From positions 1-64,000 of IMG/VR virus record IMGVR_UViG_3300019129_000002: DNA of 64,000 nt. One strand, given 5' to 3'. Source of the stretch: a virus. The first letter of the stretch is position 1, and each line of letters opens with the position of its first letter. Under the pieces are notes generated by a model. It did no database searches and was not told the DNA's origin. It saw only the letters and a program-made list of their open reading frames with translations. Below, one piece after another: positions 7,991 to 16,228 of the stretch. Both the position numbers and the translations under genes were made by a program.

Positions 7991-8420
7991 GATAGGAGAT
8001 GAATGGGAGTTAGTTCAGGAAGGAATGATCCGGTTTCATTTCAATGCTCAGAAGAACGTTATGGTGATGGGGATATATGATGATAAAGTTTTTAGTGGAA
8101 CTGACCGTCTAGCTAAGAACGTGGGGCCAAAGTTCCGAGAATGGATTTCTGCATTCCACGAACAAGACACCGTTACCATATTGTGGGAAGGAGAGAGATT
8201 CTCTAACAACCCTACTATCCAACATCTGTTAAAAACTGTAGATACTGAACTCTATCTAGTGGAAGCTCCAGAGGAAGTTCTAGAAGAACGTAATCGTAAT
8301 CGGAGCAACCAGAATGACAAGTGGCGTAAAGGTATGAAGACTCGGATTAACAATCTGGTTAAAAAATATCCTATCAAACCCTTGTCTGAGTTCGACAAAA
8401 ATGTTATAATGAAAAAGTAA
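7926..8420 (+). CDS. 5-hydroxymethyl-deoxyuridine DNA kinase (HMUDK-like P-loop kinase)
   Basis: Walker A GCPASGKST at residues 6-14. The phrase VMGIYDDKVFSGTDRLAKNV and the acidic WEGERF are typical of the P-loop kinases that phosphorylate hydroxymethyluracil in DNA for later replacement. LID-like Arg residues lie in EERNRNRSNQNDKWRKG. GTG start inside the end of the transferase gene, so the pair is translationally coupled. A general nucleotide kinase is the alternative, but the FSGTDRL segment and the neighbour argue for HMUDK. Confidence 0.75.
   Translation: MIGFIGCPASGKSTLMRRLMSEIGDEWELVQEGMIRFHFNAQKNVMVMGIYDDKVFSGTDRLAKNVGPKFREWISAFHEQDTVTILWEGERFSNNPTIQHLLKTVDTELYLVEAPEEVLEERNRNRSNQNDKWRKGMKTRINNLVKKYPIKPLSEFDKNVIMKK
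8382..8410 (+). promoter_or_regulatory. Sigma70-like promoter inside kinase 3' end
   Basis: TTGTCT 8382-8387, 17 bp, TATAAT 8405-8410. Positioned for 8438. Confidence 0.6.
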
Positions 8421-8437
8421 GGAGTAAGGAGTAAGTA

Positions 8438-8620
8438 ATGCCAACTTTAGAACCCCCTGATAGAAGACCCGACGGGAGAATAAAGAAGCCTGAACCCGTT
8501 GAAGTAAACCCTCTTGCTGGTTTGACTAGTGACCAGTTGCTTGATAAGAGAAATGTTTTTAAGAAACTGAAGCAACCCTTAAACGAAATTGATGCAGAAC
8601 TAAAAAGAAGACATGGTTAA
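8438..8620 (+). CDS. Small hypothetical protein (60 aa)
   Basis: Pro/Lys-rich N-terminus and a helical C-terminus. AAGGAGTAAGGAGT repeats give a strong ribosome site. Overlaps the methylase start by 8 bp. Not recognised. Confidence 0.6.
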   Translation: MPTLEPPDRRPDGRIKKPEPVEVNPLAGLTSDQLLDKRNVFKKLKQPLNEIDAELKRRHG

Positions 8621-9452
8621 AACACCTTTACGATACCCTGGGGGTAAATCCCGAGCAATCAAACATCTGAAAGGCTTTCTCCCTTATCTTGGGAATGAGG
8701 AGTTTGAAGAGTTCTGTGAACCCTTTGCAGGTGGGGCTTCGGTCTCCATCTATATTTCTCAACTTTACCCAGAACTAAAAATCTGGATCAATGACATCTA
8801 CACCCCTTTATACAACTTCTGGATTACTTTGCAGCAAGAGCCTATGGAGCTTATCCCCGAGTTGGAAAAGATAAGAGTAGAAACTGTCAATCTAGAGGAT
8901 GACCTCCGACACAGGAAGTGTAAAGAGAGGTTCCTGCAAGCCAAGGAAGAACTGGATTCAGAAGATCCTATAGTCAGTGCCATCAGTTTCTACATCGTTA
9001 ACAAGTGTGGATTCAGTGGTATGATTACAGGTTTTTCTAAGAGTTCATCCGATAAAACGTTTACTCTCAGAGGAATAGAAAAGCTCTGGTTAGTAAAACA
9101 CCTTATCCGAGATTGGTCTATTACCAATCTATCCTATGAGGACTTGCTAACTAATAGTCAAAAGACCTTTATTTATCACGACCCTCCCTATGAAATAAAC
9201 TCTAGTCTTTACGGGAAACAAGGAAGTGTCCATAAGGTTTTCGACCACGTTAACTTTGCTGAGAACTGCAACCTATTCACTTGTCCTCAACTAATCTCTT
9301 ACAATGATACTCAAAAAGTCACAGAGAGATTTTCGGGTTGGCATCAAGGCAGGTTTAAGCATCAGTATTCTATGCAGTCTGGTAAGAAGTACCGAGAAAA
9401 TCAAAAGAAACGTCACGAGTTAGTCCTATACAACTACGAACTGGAGGAATAA
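8613..9452 (+). CDS. Dam-like DNA adenine N6-methyltransferase
   Basis: Alpha-class order: RYPGGKSRAIKHL (motif X) at the N-terminus, EPFAGGASVS (motif I), then catalytic DPPY in FIYHDPPYE near residue 190. Length (279 aa) fits Dam/T4 Dam relatives, which methylate adenine in short sites such as GATC. No restriction enzyme is adjacent, so protection of phage DNA or regulation is likely. A second Dam-like gene lies at 31859. Confidence 0.85.
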   Translation: MVKTPLRYPGGKSRAIKHLKGFLPYLGNEEFEEFCEPFAGGASVSIYISQLYPELKIWINDIYTPLYNFWITLQQEPMELIPELEKIRVETVNLEDDLRHRKCKERFLQAKEELDSEDPIVSAISFYIVNKCGFSGMITGFSKSSSDKTFTLRGIEKLWLVKHLIRDWSITNLSYEDLLTNSQKTFIYHDPPYEINSSLYGKQGSVHKVFDHVNFAENCNLFTCPQLISYNDTQKVTERFSGWHQGRFKHQYSMQSGKKYRENQKKRHELVLYNYELEE

Positions 9453-9658
9453 TGCAAGGAATAGTAGCTGTTTGTGAAGATACTTTCGCTCCTGGCTATG
9501 GGGTGATGATGTGTAACGAGTTTGGTAAGGGTTTCCGTGTTGATACCCTTATTGACGGGAAAGTAGAAAATAGAGCAATGAATATGAGTCAGGAGGATGC
9601 CAAAAAAGTTTATGGTGACTTCCATCTTAAAATCTATTCCTTTATAAACAAATCTTAA
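9452..9658 (+). CDS. Small hypothetical protein (68 aa)
   Basis: Starts in a TAATG overlap with the methylase. Reads as a small beta-rich protein; no family recognised. Confidence 0.6.
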   Translation: MQGIVAVCEDTFAPGYGVMMCNEFGKGFRVDTLIDGKVENRAMNMSQEDAKKVYGDFHLKIYSFINKS

Positions 9659-9674
9659 TTTCCCTCTGAAAACA

Positions 9675-9703
9675 TGGTCAAACCACTACCAAGTTGTTAT
9701 AAT
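9675..9703 (+). promoter_or_regulatory. Sigma70-like promoter
   Basis: TGGTCA 9675-9680, 17 bp, TATAAT 9698-9703, with TG upstream. Drives the candidate SSB gene. Confidence 0.7.
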
Positions 9704-9768
9704 ATAAATGAACACTCCAAAGAAAAGCCTTTGGATTTCTGTGTTCCACTAAATAGGAGAAATACCGA

Positions 9769-10731
9769 ATGCGTACCGCCAAAATCAATGTTGCTTTAGA
9801 TGAAAGAAACCGCGCTATGTTGTCCTCTAGAACTTATGACAAGCGTTTCTACCCTATGAAAAACACTGCTCTCCCCTCAGTCTTAAGAGCAGACATTAGC
9901 CAAGTTTATAAAGGGTTAACAGGCAACGATCTTCCTGAACTCGATTACACCTTCATTATTGTTTCCGACTTCAACGGGTTCTTTAAACGGGTTTTATCTC
10001 CTTGTCTTTATGCCAATGAGGAGTCAGGTCTGTTCATCAAATGGGGTGAGGTTCAAATCCCTATCACCATTGAAGAAGGCACTATCAAGACTGCTAAATC
10101 TACCAAGAACGTTAAGTTTTCTTTTAAAGAAGAAAAAATCGGAAAGTATGATAACCTTTGCTTAACGGTTGCGGTGAGAAGTAAAGACTCCCTCATCTCA
10201 ATGCCCATTATGGTTCGGGTTAAGGACTTAAATAACGCCCCAACCTCTGATCTCTTAGAAGTCTTAGTCGAAGAAGGTGATATTGATAAAATCATCGCTG
10301 AAGTTTCTGCTCCACCTTCGGGTGACGGTAACAAGGATCAAATATTCCGTGCAGAGGGTCATCTAATCAAGCAAGCTCAACTGCCCGTTGATTCCTACGA
10401 AGTATATTCCTACTGGGATAAAGATTCTAAGTATGGTACTAAATACTACATGACCGTTAAGGTTAACGAACCTTTCTCAGCTATGGCACGGGTCAAAGAA
10501 AATGAAGAGTGGTTAGATAAAGAGGTTGTATGTGAGGAGTTTGCTATTGTGCAAGCTAACTCATGGGCTTCCAAGGTTTTAGCCGCTCACCCTATCATTG
10601 AACCTAAGGCACCTGCAACTCTTACTATCACTGATACTTACCTCACCAAGGATGGAAAGAATGCGAGTAAAGGAAGTCTTCAGGCAAATGCCTTTGAACA
10701 AGATGAAAACACCCTTGCTCTAGACTTCTAA
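9769..10731 (+). CDS. Candidate single-stranded DNA-binding protein
   Basis: 320 residues, mostly beta-type sequence, with an acidic C-terminus ending ENTLALDF. An acidic tail closing in a hydrophobic/Phe is the hallmark by which phage and bacterial SSBs recruit partners. It lies just before the helicase and ends in a hairpin, as expected for an abundant protein with its own transcription unit. No OB-fold signature was proven by eye, so the function is inferred. Confidence 0.45.
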   Translation: MRTAKINVALDERNRAMLSSRTYDKRFYPMKNTALPSVLRADISQVYKGLTGNDLPELDYTFIIVSDFNGFFKRVLSPCLYANEESGLFIKWGEVQIPITIEEGTIKTAKSTKNVKFSFKEEKIGKYDNLCLTVAVRSKDSLISMPIMVRVKDLNNAPTSDLLEVLVEEGDIDKIIAEVSAPPSGDGNKDQIFRAEGHLIKQAQLPVDSYEVYSYWDKDSKYGTKYYMTVKVNEPFSAMARVKENEEWLDKEVVCEEFAIVQANSWASKVLAAHPIIEPKAPATLTITDTYLTKDGKNASKGSLQANAFEQDENTLALDF

Positions 10732-10765
10732 AGCTAGAGAGTCAAAAAACTTTTGAACTGTTATG

Positions 10766-10781
10766 TGGGGGGAAACCCCCA
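10766..10781 (+). terminator. GC hairpin after the candidate SSB gene
   Basis: TGGGGG 10766-10771, GAAA loop, CCCCCA 10776-10781. No run of T follows, so it may act as an RNA stabiliser or a weak terminator. Confidence 0.45.
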
Positions 10782-11139
10782 TTCCCTTTAATGAACAACA
10801 ACATATTTACGTATTGATTAAAGTTTTATCACCCCCAATCCTTTACCCCTTGGTAGAGGAGCATGTAGGATCAACAAACCAAGGAAGTTCAAACCGGATA
10901 CCTGTGGTCCTTATGGTTAGTAACAACCACCCAATGAAAAACAAAGATAGTCAGGAGAGGACTAAAGAAACTAATAGAGAAGTGAGGGAGGGCTGACTAC
11001 CCTCTTCAGTCTGAGTAAATTAGGAAAAAGAGACTAGAAACTCTCCTAAAAAAAAAAATAGGGGAGTAAGTCAAAAAACCACACTGAAGTTATAATAATG
11101 TAGGGTAACACCCCCTACCTTTTCTTATGGAGGATATAA
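10782..11139. other. Intergenic region without a convincing gene
   Basis: An open frame 10763-10996 starts inside the GC hairpin, has no ribosome site and no recognisable content, so it is not called. The stretch holds a GAGGG/CCCTC inverted pair near 10984-11006, an A11 run near 11050, and the helicase promoter. A small structured RNA is possible. Confidence 0.4.
11068..11096 (+). promoter_or_regulatory. Sigma70-like promoter
   Basis: AAGTCA 11068-11073, 17 bp, TATAAT 11091-11096. Drives the helicase gene, whose start follows TGGAGGATATAA. Confidence 0.65.
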
Positions 11140-13113
11140 ATGACTGATCCCTCAAATGTAAGACCATTTGAAGACAACCAAGCCAAAAGGATTGTTAAAG
11201 AAAGAAGGTTCCAGAAGCAAGAGAAGAGTGGCAACCCCGATGTAAAGTCACCTACCCAACTCTACGAACAAGGTATCCGAAAGTTAGAGTCTAAGGGTTA
11301 TGAGGTAACTCTGGTAGATAAAAAGTCTATCTGTTTCCATCAGATCCTCAAACCTCAGTTCCCTCAGGAAATAAAAGGTATCTCTTACCCCCACTATTTC
11401 AAACCTTTGCAACCCATCAGAGAATTAGACACTCTGAAAGACATTGACATGGTTTTTGCAGAGTGTGGCCCAGAAGTCCTAAAGTTTTGGGAACCTTTTA
11501 TTAACCCTACCAGCAAAGAAACCCCCTTTGATGCTTATTGCAAACGCATCCTGGACTTACAACGGAACAAGGTGAAGTTTGAAGGAGAGGAAGTCTTAGA
11601 TTATAAGCAGACCTTTGACCCTGACGGGACAATGGAGAAACACGGGAAAGTTTATTTTCCTAAGATCTGGGTTCCTGCCACTGAATGGTTTGACCCTGCT
11701 ATCCGTAAGGTGAGGTTCAAGGACATCTTTACTATCTTCCCTAAAGCAGAACGGGAACTACTGATGTTAATCCTTGGAAGGATTGGGGTAGGACGTACAG
11801 ATCATCTCCCTCCCAACTTTAAAGAGCCTATATCCCATACTGCTAGGATGGCGGGTGTGATTGTAGGTAAGGACGCAGGGCTTGGTAAGAGCACCCTTTT
11901 CAACGGTGTGGTGAAAGCTATTGAGAAATGTGGTTTCACTTTCCATACGTTTAAAAACCTCTCTGATAAGTTTGGGGTAGAAGACGCAGCAATGGCTGAC
12001 CTTGCTTATAAAGATGACAGTGCAATGAAGCAACTTAAAAGTTTCCTTGCTTCTGAGGATACTAAGACCTTGGTTACTAATGGGTGGTTTCAGGTTGAGG
12101 AGAAGTTTGAACGTAAACGGGAGATTAAACCTCGTTGCATGATTATCATCAACTCTAACGATTGGGATGCAAATTTCGCCTACGATTTAGACCCTGGGAT
12201 CGTTGATCGTATCAAAATCTTATCCACTTATCGTAAATATGAAGTTGAAAACCTCAAGTCCACTATTGGTGGTGTCAGTGCGAATAGTCCTGATCTTCGT
12301 CCTCACGCTCATCTCTCTTGGTTATCTAAGGAACTTGGCGTTTCTGTGGACTCACTTTATCTCTGGGCTTTACGGTTAGCTACCAACCGCTTCTGGGAAG
12401 TAATCAATGACAAGAGCGACCCTTCTAAGAATGCACTGGAAGAAGAAGTAAGGAAGTGGACTACCCGTTGTCGTATCCGATTTAAGAATGATGTTAGTCT
12501 TGCACTGATAAACGCCATGAAGCAAGCTTCCGCTATCCGTAGAGGTGAGGACTATTACATGAAGGAACTAACCGTAGAGGTTCTTTTTGAGCATCTACAA
12601 GACCTTTATTTTGTGGGTGTTGATCCCTCTGGTTATAAGGTGATGGAAGCAATGAAGAAGCAGTGGGAAGACGAGGGTAGGACAGCTAGTCACTATTATC
12701 AAGGTTTCCGTGAAATCCGGTGGGAAACTCTTAAGGATGGAATACAAGCATGTAGAAACGCCATTAACAACGGGGAACTCTCCTGGTCTATAAAAATGAA
12801 AATGGTCTTCGACAAGATTACCATGAGGGACGGGTTCCGTATAGGTGGAGGGCAGTCCTATTTAACAGAGGATTGGAACACTGCTAAGATTACCTTTGAA
12901 GAAGCTAAAGAGAACGCTCAACTACTCTTATCAGACGAAGGGGTGTCTAGTTGGGACATCCATAGGTTAACTCATCCAGAAGATGACTCCTTAAAGGAAC
13001 CAAAGGATGGTTGGATCTTCGAAAGGGACTACACTCCTGAACTCGCAGAAAAGTTTAGAGAGGTTGCACGAGATAAGATGATGTCTCAAGAAGATAACAT
13101 TCCTTCGTTTTAA
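11140..13113 (+). CDS. Superfamily-3-type (D5-like) replicative helicase
   Basis: 657 aa. Walker A GKDAGLGKST lies near residues 244-253, an acidic motif B region follows (AMADLAYKDDSAMKQ), and motif C ends with Asn in CMIIINSND, as in SF3/D5 helicases. The Arg-rich PGIVDRIKILS segment supplies an arginine finger. The N-terminal 200 residues show no primase motifs; a separate AEP-like primase is at 33097. The likely role is a hexameric ATP-driven helicase for phage DNA replication. Confidence 0.75.
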   Translation: MTDPSNVRPFEDNQAKRIVKERRFQKQEKSGNPDVKSPTQLYEQGIRKLESKGYEVTLVDKKSICFHQILKPQFPQEIKGISYPHYFKPLQPIRELDTLKDIDMVFAECGPEVLKFWEPFINPTSKETPFDAYCKRILDLQRNKVKFEGEEVLDYKQTFDPDGTMEKHGKVYFPKIWVPATEWFDPAIRKVRFKDIFTIFPKAERELLMLILGRIGVGRTDHLPPNFKEPISHTARMAGVIVGKDAGLGKSTLFNGVVKAIEKCGFTFHTFKNLSDKFGVEDAAMADLAYKDDSAMKQLKSFLASEDTKTLVTNGWFQVEEKFERKREIKPRCMIIINSNDWDANFAYDLDPGIVDRIKILSTYRKYEVENLKSTIGGVSANSPDLRPHAHLSWLSKELGVSVDSLYLWALRLATNRFWEVINDKSDPSKNALEEEVRKWTTRCRIRFKNDVSLALINAMKQASAIRRGEDYYMKELTVEVLFEHLQDLYFVGVDPSGYKVMEAMKKQWEDEGRTASHYYQGFREIRWETLKDGIQACRNAINNGELSWSIKMKMVFDKITMRDGFRIGGGQSYLTEDWNTAKITFEEAKENAQLLLSDEGVSSWDIHRLTHPEDDSLKEPKDGWIFERDYTPELAEKFREVARDKMMSQEDNIPSF

Positions 13114-13139
13114 GATTGCTAGCCCAACCCTTCACTATC

Positions 13140-13168
13140 TTGTGGAGGGTGGTCTGACAAGTTATAAT
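13140..13168 (+). promoter_or_regulatory. Sigma70-like promoter
   Basis: TTGTGG 13140-13145, 17 bp, TATAAT 13163-13168. First of two promoters in the 222-bp gap after the helicase. Confidence 0.5.
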
Positions 13169-13246
13169 GTTTATGTGTTATAGTAGGAGAACAACTACAA
13201 CTATAGGCCCTTCAAACTCTCAGGTATCAAAAGTCTTGCTAAAATC

Positions 13247-13275
13247 TTGTCATCCTCTAAAGGGTTTGTTATAAT
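13247..13275 (+). promoter_or_regulatory. Sigma70-like promoter
   Basis: TTGTCA 13247-13252, 17 bp, TATAAT 13270-13275 with TG upstream. Drives 13336. Confidence 0.75.
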
Positions 13276-13335
13276 AGAAATGTAAGCAAAGTAAACCACT
13301 GAAGGGTTTACGTAGTAAAAACAAAGGAGAAACAA

Positions 13336-13773
13336 ATGACTACACTATTCACTCGTATAGGTGTTCCTGCACAGGGTAAAACTACTTTGAATCTAAATTT
13401 ACCAAAGGAAAATAACGAAATGAAGGCTATGCAAATTGAGTCCACTTTACAAAGGGACTTATACAATCAAGTCATTCAAGAAGGTTTAACTCTCGCTGAA
13501 GACCCTGGCAACTTAGGCCCTAACGTTGGTGAGATTATCGAAGTAGAAGTTTACTGTGAGGAGTTCACTGACAAACTATTAGCCAAACTTTACATTAAGG
13601 GGACGGAGGATCTAGAACATTCCTTCATGCTCGTTCCTGTCTGGCAGATTGTTAAATACGGACAGGTGGTTCCAGAGCCAGGGAAGTATTTCTTAGGGAA
13701 GTTTGTGGTAGGTGTTCGGAGAATCTTAAACTCCCGTCAATACCTCTACACCTTACGTCTCCCTCGTCATTAA
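13336..13773 (+). CDS. Hypothetical protein (145 aa)
   Basis: The N-terminus has a P-loop-like phrase, GVPAQGKTT, but the protein is too short and lacks a Walker B for an NTPase. The rest is mixed alpha/beta with an aromatic C-terminal part. Good ribosome site (AAAGGAGAAACAA). Not recognised. Confidence 0.6.
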   Translation: MTTLFTRIGVPAQGKTTLNLNLPKENNEMKAMQIESTLQRDLYNQVIQEGLTLAEDPGNLGPNVGEIIEVEVYCEEFTDKLLAKLYIKGTEDLEHSFMLVPVWQIVKYGQVVPEPGKYFLGKFVVGVRRILNSRQYLYTLRLPRH

Positions 13774-13795
13774 ACTAAGAGGGTTAACCCCTCAA

Positions 13796-14272
13796 ATGAA
13801 ACTTATGGATAAATGGGATCAAAGGTTTTACAACCTTGCCAAGAATGTATCGGAGTGGTCGAAAGACCCTTCAAAGAAAGTCGGAGCCGTGATAGTTGAT
13901 GGAAGAAGAATCATTGCAACTGGCTACAATGGACTACCTCACGGGATAGAAGACAATGAACGATTATTTGATAGAGAATGGAAGCTCAAAGTTGTTATTC
14001 ATGCTGAGGTCAATGCTATCCTCAACGCCGCTAAGAACGGAGCTTCTACCAGAGGATGCACTATCTACGTTAATATTCCCCCCTGTTCTAATTGTGGAGC
14101 ATCTATTATTCAAGCTGGCATCCGTCGAGTAGTGTGTCCAAGTTTTGAGGAGTATAACGGAAACTGGAAAGAAAGTTTTCAGCTTTCCAAAGATTTGTTA
14201 ACAGAAGCCGGAGTAGATTATGAAAACCCCGAAGAAATGTCCCACGTGCGGATTAGTAGTTATCCCTCTTGA
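13796..14272 (+). CDS. Deoxycytidylate (dCMP) deaminase
   Basis: Zinc site HAE with His69 and catalytic Glu71, and PPCSNC with Cys97 and Cys100, all in the spacing of dCMP deaminases; KKVGAVIVD and TGYNGLP are family motifs. 158 aa, typical for phage enzymes. Makes dUMP, feeding thymidylate synthesis, in line with the phage RNR and dUTPase. Overlaps the next ORF by 53 bp. Confidence 0.9.
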   Translation: MKLMDKWDQRFYNLAKNVSEWSKDPSKKVGAVIVDGRRIIATGYNGLPHGIEDNERLFDREWKLKVVIHAEVNAILNAAKNGASTRGCTIYVNIPPCSNCGASIIQAGIRRVVCPSFEEYNGNWKESFQLSKDLLTEAGVDYENPEEMSHVRISSYPS

Positions 14273-14534
14273 GGATGGCTCAGAACAACCCGTATGGTCA
14301 ACTCCATGTGGAGAACATCGTAAACCTGAAGAATGCACAGGAGGGAAACTTAATGCGAATTGGGTGGATGTAAAGTCCTTAGTCTGTAAACCGTACTGCA
14401 ATGGCCGAACTTGTATTAATCCTCTCATGGGTAGCAAGTTCGATCAACTTCCTGAGGGCGACACCTGGGAAAAACGTGGAGAGTTTGCTAAGGGTTTTGA
14501 AAGAAATAACATGGACGGGTTGTCATTTCAATAA
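14220..14534 (+). CDS. Cys-rich putative zinc protein (104 aa)
   Basis: Begins MKTPKKCPTCG and carries further Cys (PCGEH, PEEC, VCKPYC, RTC), enough for one or two zinc knuckles. Overlaps the dCMP deaminase gene. Role unknown; it precedes the first sigma-like gene. Confidence 0.5.
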   Translation: MKTPKKCPTCGLVVIPLEDGSEQPVWSTPCGEHRKPEECTGGKLNANWVDVKSLVCKPYCNGRTCINPLMGSKFDQLPEGDTWEKRGEFAKGFERNNMDGLSFQ

Positions 14535-14548
14535 ATCCGTGTTATAAT
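14520..14548 (+). promoter_or_regulatory. Sigma70-like promoter
   Basis: TTGTCA 14520-14525, 17 bp, TATAAT 14543-14548 with TG upstream. Drives the sigma-like gene 14585. Confidence 0.75.
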
Positions 14549-14584
14549 AAAAAAATAACAGTTCAACAGTTTTGAGGTACACAA

Positions 14585-15103
14585 ATGATTAGTAAGCAAA
14601 ACGCACTAAACCAGTATTCCAAAATGATTTGGAAGTTTGCCAACAAATACCAGTACCTTTATCTTCCTTCTACTTCCTTAGAAGACATCTACAACATCGG
14701 TGTTCTCGGTTTAATGAAAGCCGTTAGGGACTTCGACCCAGACAACGAGAAGAAAGCTCAATTCGGGACTTATGCCTGCATAAAAATCCAAGGTGAGATC
14801 CGTTATAAAGCTCGTTTAGAAGCTCGTTATCCTGCTTACCCTATAGGTCTTGAGGATCACCATTTGGTTTCACTTAGTGAACAAAAAACGGACTACTCAG
14901 ACCTTTATAGTGTTTTGAATGGAATGGGTGAACGCCCCCGTAAGATTGTAGAGTTAACCTATGGTCTGAACAACCAAAAAGTTATGAAACAGGGAGAGAT
15001 TGCTGAACTCATGGGTTGCTCTCGAACCACTGTTGTTAATAACCTTACCAAGTTCCGGAAAAAAGTCCGTGACGAACACCCTGAACTCGCTAGACTTTAC
15101 TAA
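14585..15103 (+). CDS. RNA polymerase sigma-factor-like protein
   Basis: Sigma70 region 2 is readable: LEDIYNIGVLGLMKAVRDFDP then FGTYACIKIQGEIRYKAR. A C-terminal helix-turn-helix of region-4 type reads MKQGEIAELMGCSRTTVVNNLTKFRKK. At 172 aa it is a short sigma with regions 2 and 4 only. Expected to redirect host RNA polymerase, plausibly to late genes, since the virion block lacks the TTGTCA/TATAAT promoters. Overlaps the next gene by one base. Confidence 0.75.
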   Translation: MISKQNALNQYSKMIWKFANKYQYLYLPSTSLEDIYNIGVLGLMKAVRDFDPDNEKKAQFGTYACIKIQGEIRYKARLEARYPAYPIGLEDHHLVSLSEQKTDYSDLYSVLNGMGERPRKIVELTYGLNNQKVMKQGEIAELMGCSRTTVVNNLTKFRKKVRDEHPELARLY

Positions 15104-15408
15104 TGATAGACATTAAGATTATTGATGAGAACTGTCCCATTTGCCATAGCTTTAAAAAGATTGATAGTTCTCTTTTCTTCAACTTGATTGAAGTCCCCTT
15201 TGACCAAATCAGTGAGAATGACCCTTTCTATGAACACATGGAAATCAAGTTCTCAGAACAAATGGTTCACCTTCCTTTATACATCTTTGAAATTTTAGAT
15301 GGAGAGTTCTTTTCATTCACACCGGAAAATCAAGCACAACTAAAAAAATATGCCACAACAATCTCAAGTATCCGTCAAGAAGTTAACCGCTATGGCCAAG
15401 CTACCTGA
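15103..15408 (+). CDS. Thioredoxin/glutaredoxin-fold protein
   Basis: CPIC near residues 11-14 and a later VHLPLYIF (cis-Pro position) have the spacing of a thioredoxin fold. 101 aa. Could reduce ribonucleotide reductase, although NrdA here has its own glutaredoxin domain. The C-terminus overlaps the dUTPase by 59 bp. Confidence 0.55.
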   Translation: MIDIKIIDENCPICHSFKKIDSSLFFNLIEVPFDQISENDPFYEHMEIKFSEQMVHLPLYIFEILDGEFFSFTPENQAQLKKYATTISSIRQEVNRYGQAT

Positions 15409-15793
15409 ATACGCCCACCCTGGCGACTCAGGAATGGATATCTATTCTGTAAAGGAGTTCACCCTTAGACCAGGGGAACGGAAGATTATCTCAACAGGAT
15501 TGCAACTCACCTATCTTCCTGTAGGATATGAAATCCAAGTCCGGAGTAAAAGCGGAATAGCTCTCAAGTATGGTGTTACTGTCCTCAATAGTCCTGGCAC
15601 GATTGACTCTGGATACAGAGGTGAAATCAAAGTAATCCTTATCAACCATAGCGACATATTGTACGTTGGTAAGAAGGGTCAAAAGATTGCTCAATTAGTA
15701 GTGCAAGCCGTTGAAAGGTTCACAGTTATTGAAGACCACGGAGTCGTTGAGAGTTCAAGAGGAGAAGGTGGGTTCGGTTCTACAGGAGTTTAA
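15350..15793 (+). CDS. dut: dUTPase
   Basis: All five trimeric dUTPase motifs are present in order: HPGDSGMDIYS, RSKSGIA, SPGTIDSGYRGE, KKGQKIAQLVV and RGEGGFGSTG. 147 aa. Hydrolyses dUTP to dUMP, keeping uracil out of DNA and supplying thymidylate synthesis. The long overlap with the previous gene means the first residues are uncertain; ATG 15392 is a possible later start. Confidence 0.92.
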   Translation: MPQQSQVSVKKLTAMAKLPEYAHPGDSGMDIYSVKEFTLRPGERKIISTGLQLTYLPVGYEIQVRSKSGIALKYGVTVLNSPGTIDSGYRGEIKVILINHSDILYVGKKGQKIAQLVVQAVERFTVIEDHGVVESSRGEGGFGSTGV

Positions 15794-15930
15794 GCACATT
15801 TCACAACGTTAAACGAGATCAAAGATGGTAAAGTAAACTTCCAACTAAAAGGTTTAACAAAATTTACCTTTATTGACTCTACTTAACGGAGGTCACTATC
15901 TACTACTGCTTAGTCTATTTTCGTGTTCTG

Positions 15931-15936
15931 TATAAT
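15931..15936 (+). promoter_or_regulatory. Possible -10 box
   Basis: TATAAT with no good -35 element at the right distance. 26 bp upstream of the first NblA-like ORF. Confidence 0.35.
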
Positions 15937-15962
15937 GATGATGTATTTTTTCGAAGGTTAAA

Positions 15963-16130
15963 ATGAACATAAAGCTAACACAGGAACAAGAGTTCCTACT
16001 CGTTAAGATACGATTAGGCTTAAAGAAGCTAACTCGGGCAGAACTAGAAGACAAGTTTATCGAACTCTACGATGCTTGGCTACGGACAAAAAACTTCTTA
16101 CGACAAGACACTTTAGGAGACAACGAATAA
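15963..16130 (+). CDS. NblA-like protein, copy 1 (55 aa)
   Basis: Reads IKLTQEQEFLLVKIRLGLKK then LTRAELEDKFIELYDAWL and RTKNFL. This is the length and pattern of NblA: L-x-x-Q-E-F-x-L opening helix, a turn, then a second amphipathic helix with Glu and a Lys near its end. NblA binds phycobiliproteins and recruits the Clp protease to dismantle phycobilisomes; freshwater cyanophages carry nblA. It aligns with copy 2 at 16730 through QEF, the mid Glu and KN. Assignment is by eye on a short protein. Confidence 0.5.
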   Translation: MNIKLTQEQEFLLVKIRLGLKKLTRAELEDKFIELYDAWLRTKNFLRQDTLGDNE

Positions 16131-16228
16131 GACAGTCCTCTAAGGTTTAGCTCATCGCAAGAAGAAAGCCAAGGAACTTGGTAATACTCTGTTGTTAATA
16201 GCTCTAGAAAAAGAAGAAAGAGAAATCT

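Noticed and set aside
10763-10996. 77-codon frame after the candidate SSB gene
   Set aside because: Starts inside a perfect GC hairpin, lacks a ribosome site and has no recognisable protein character.
13336-13773. P-loop ATPase based on GVPAQGKTT
   Set aside because: No Walker B or downstream NTPase motifs and only 145 residues; the phrase is probably chance.
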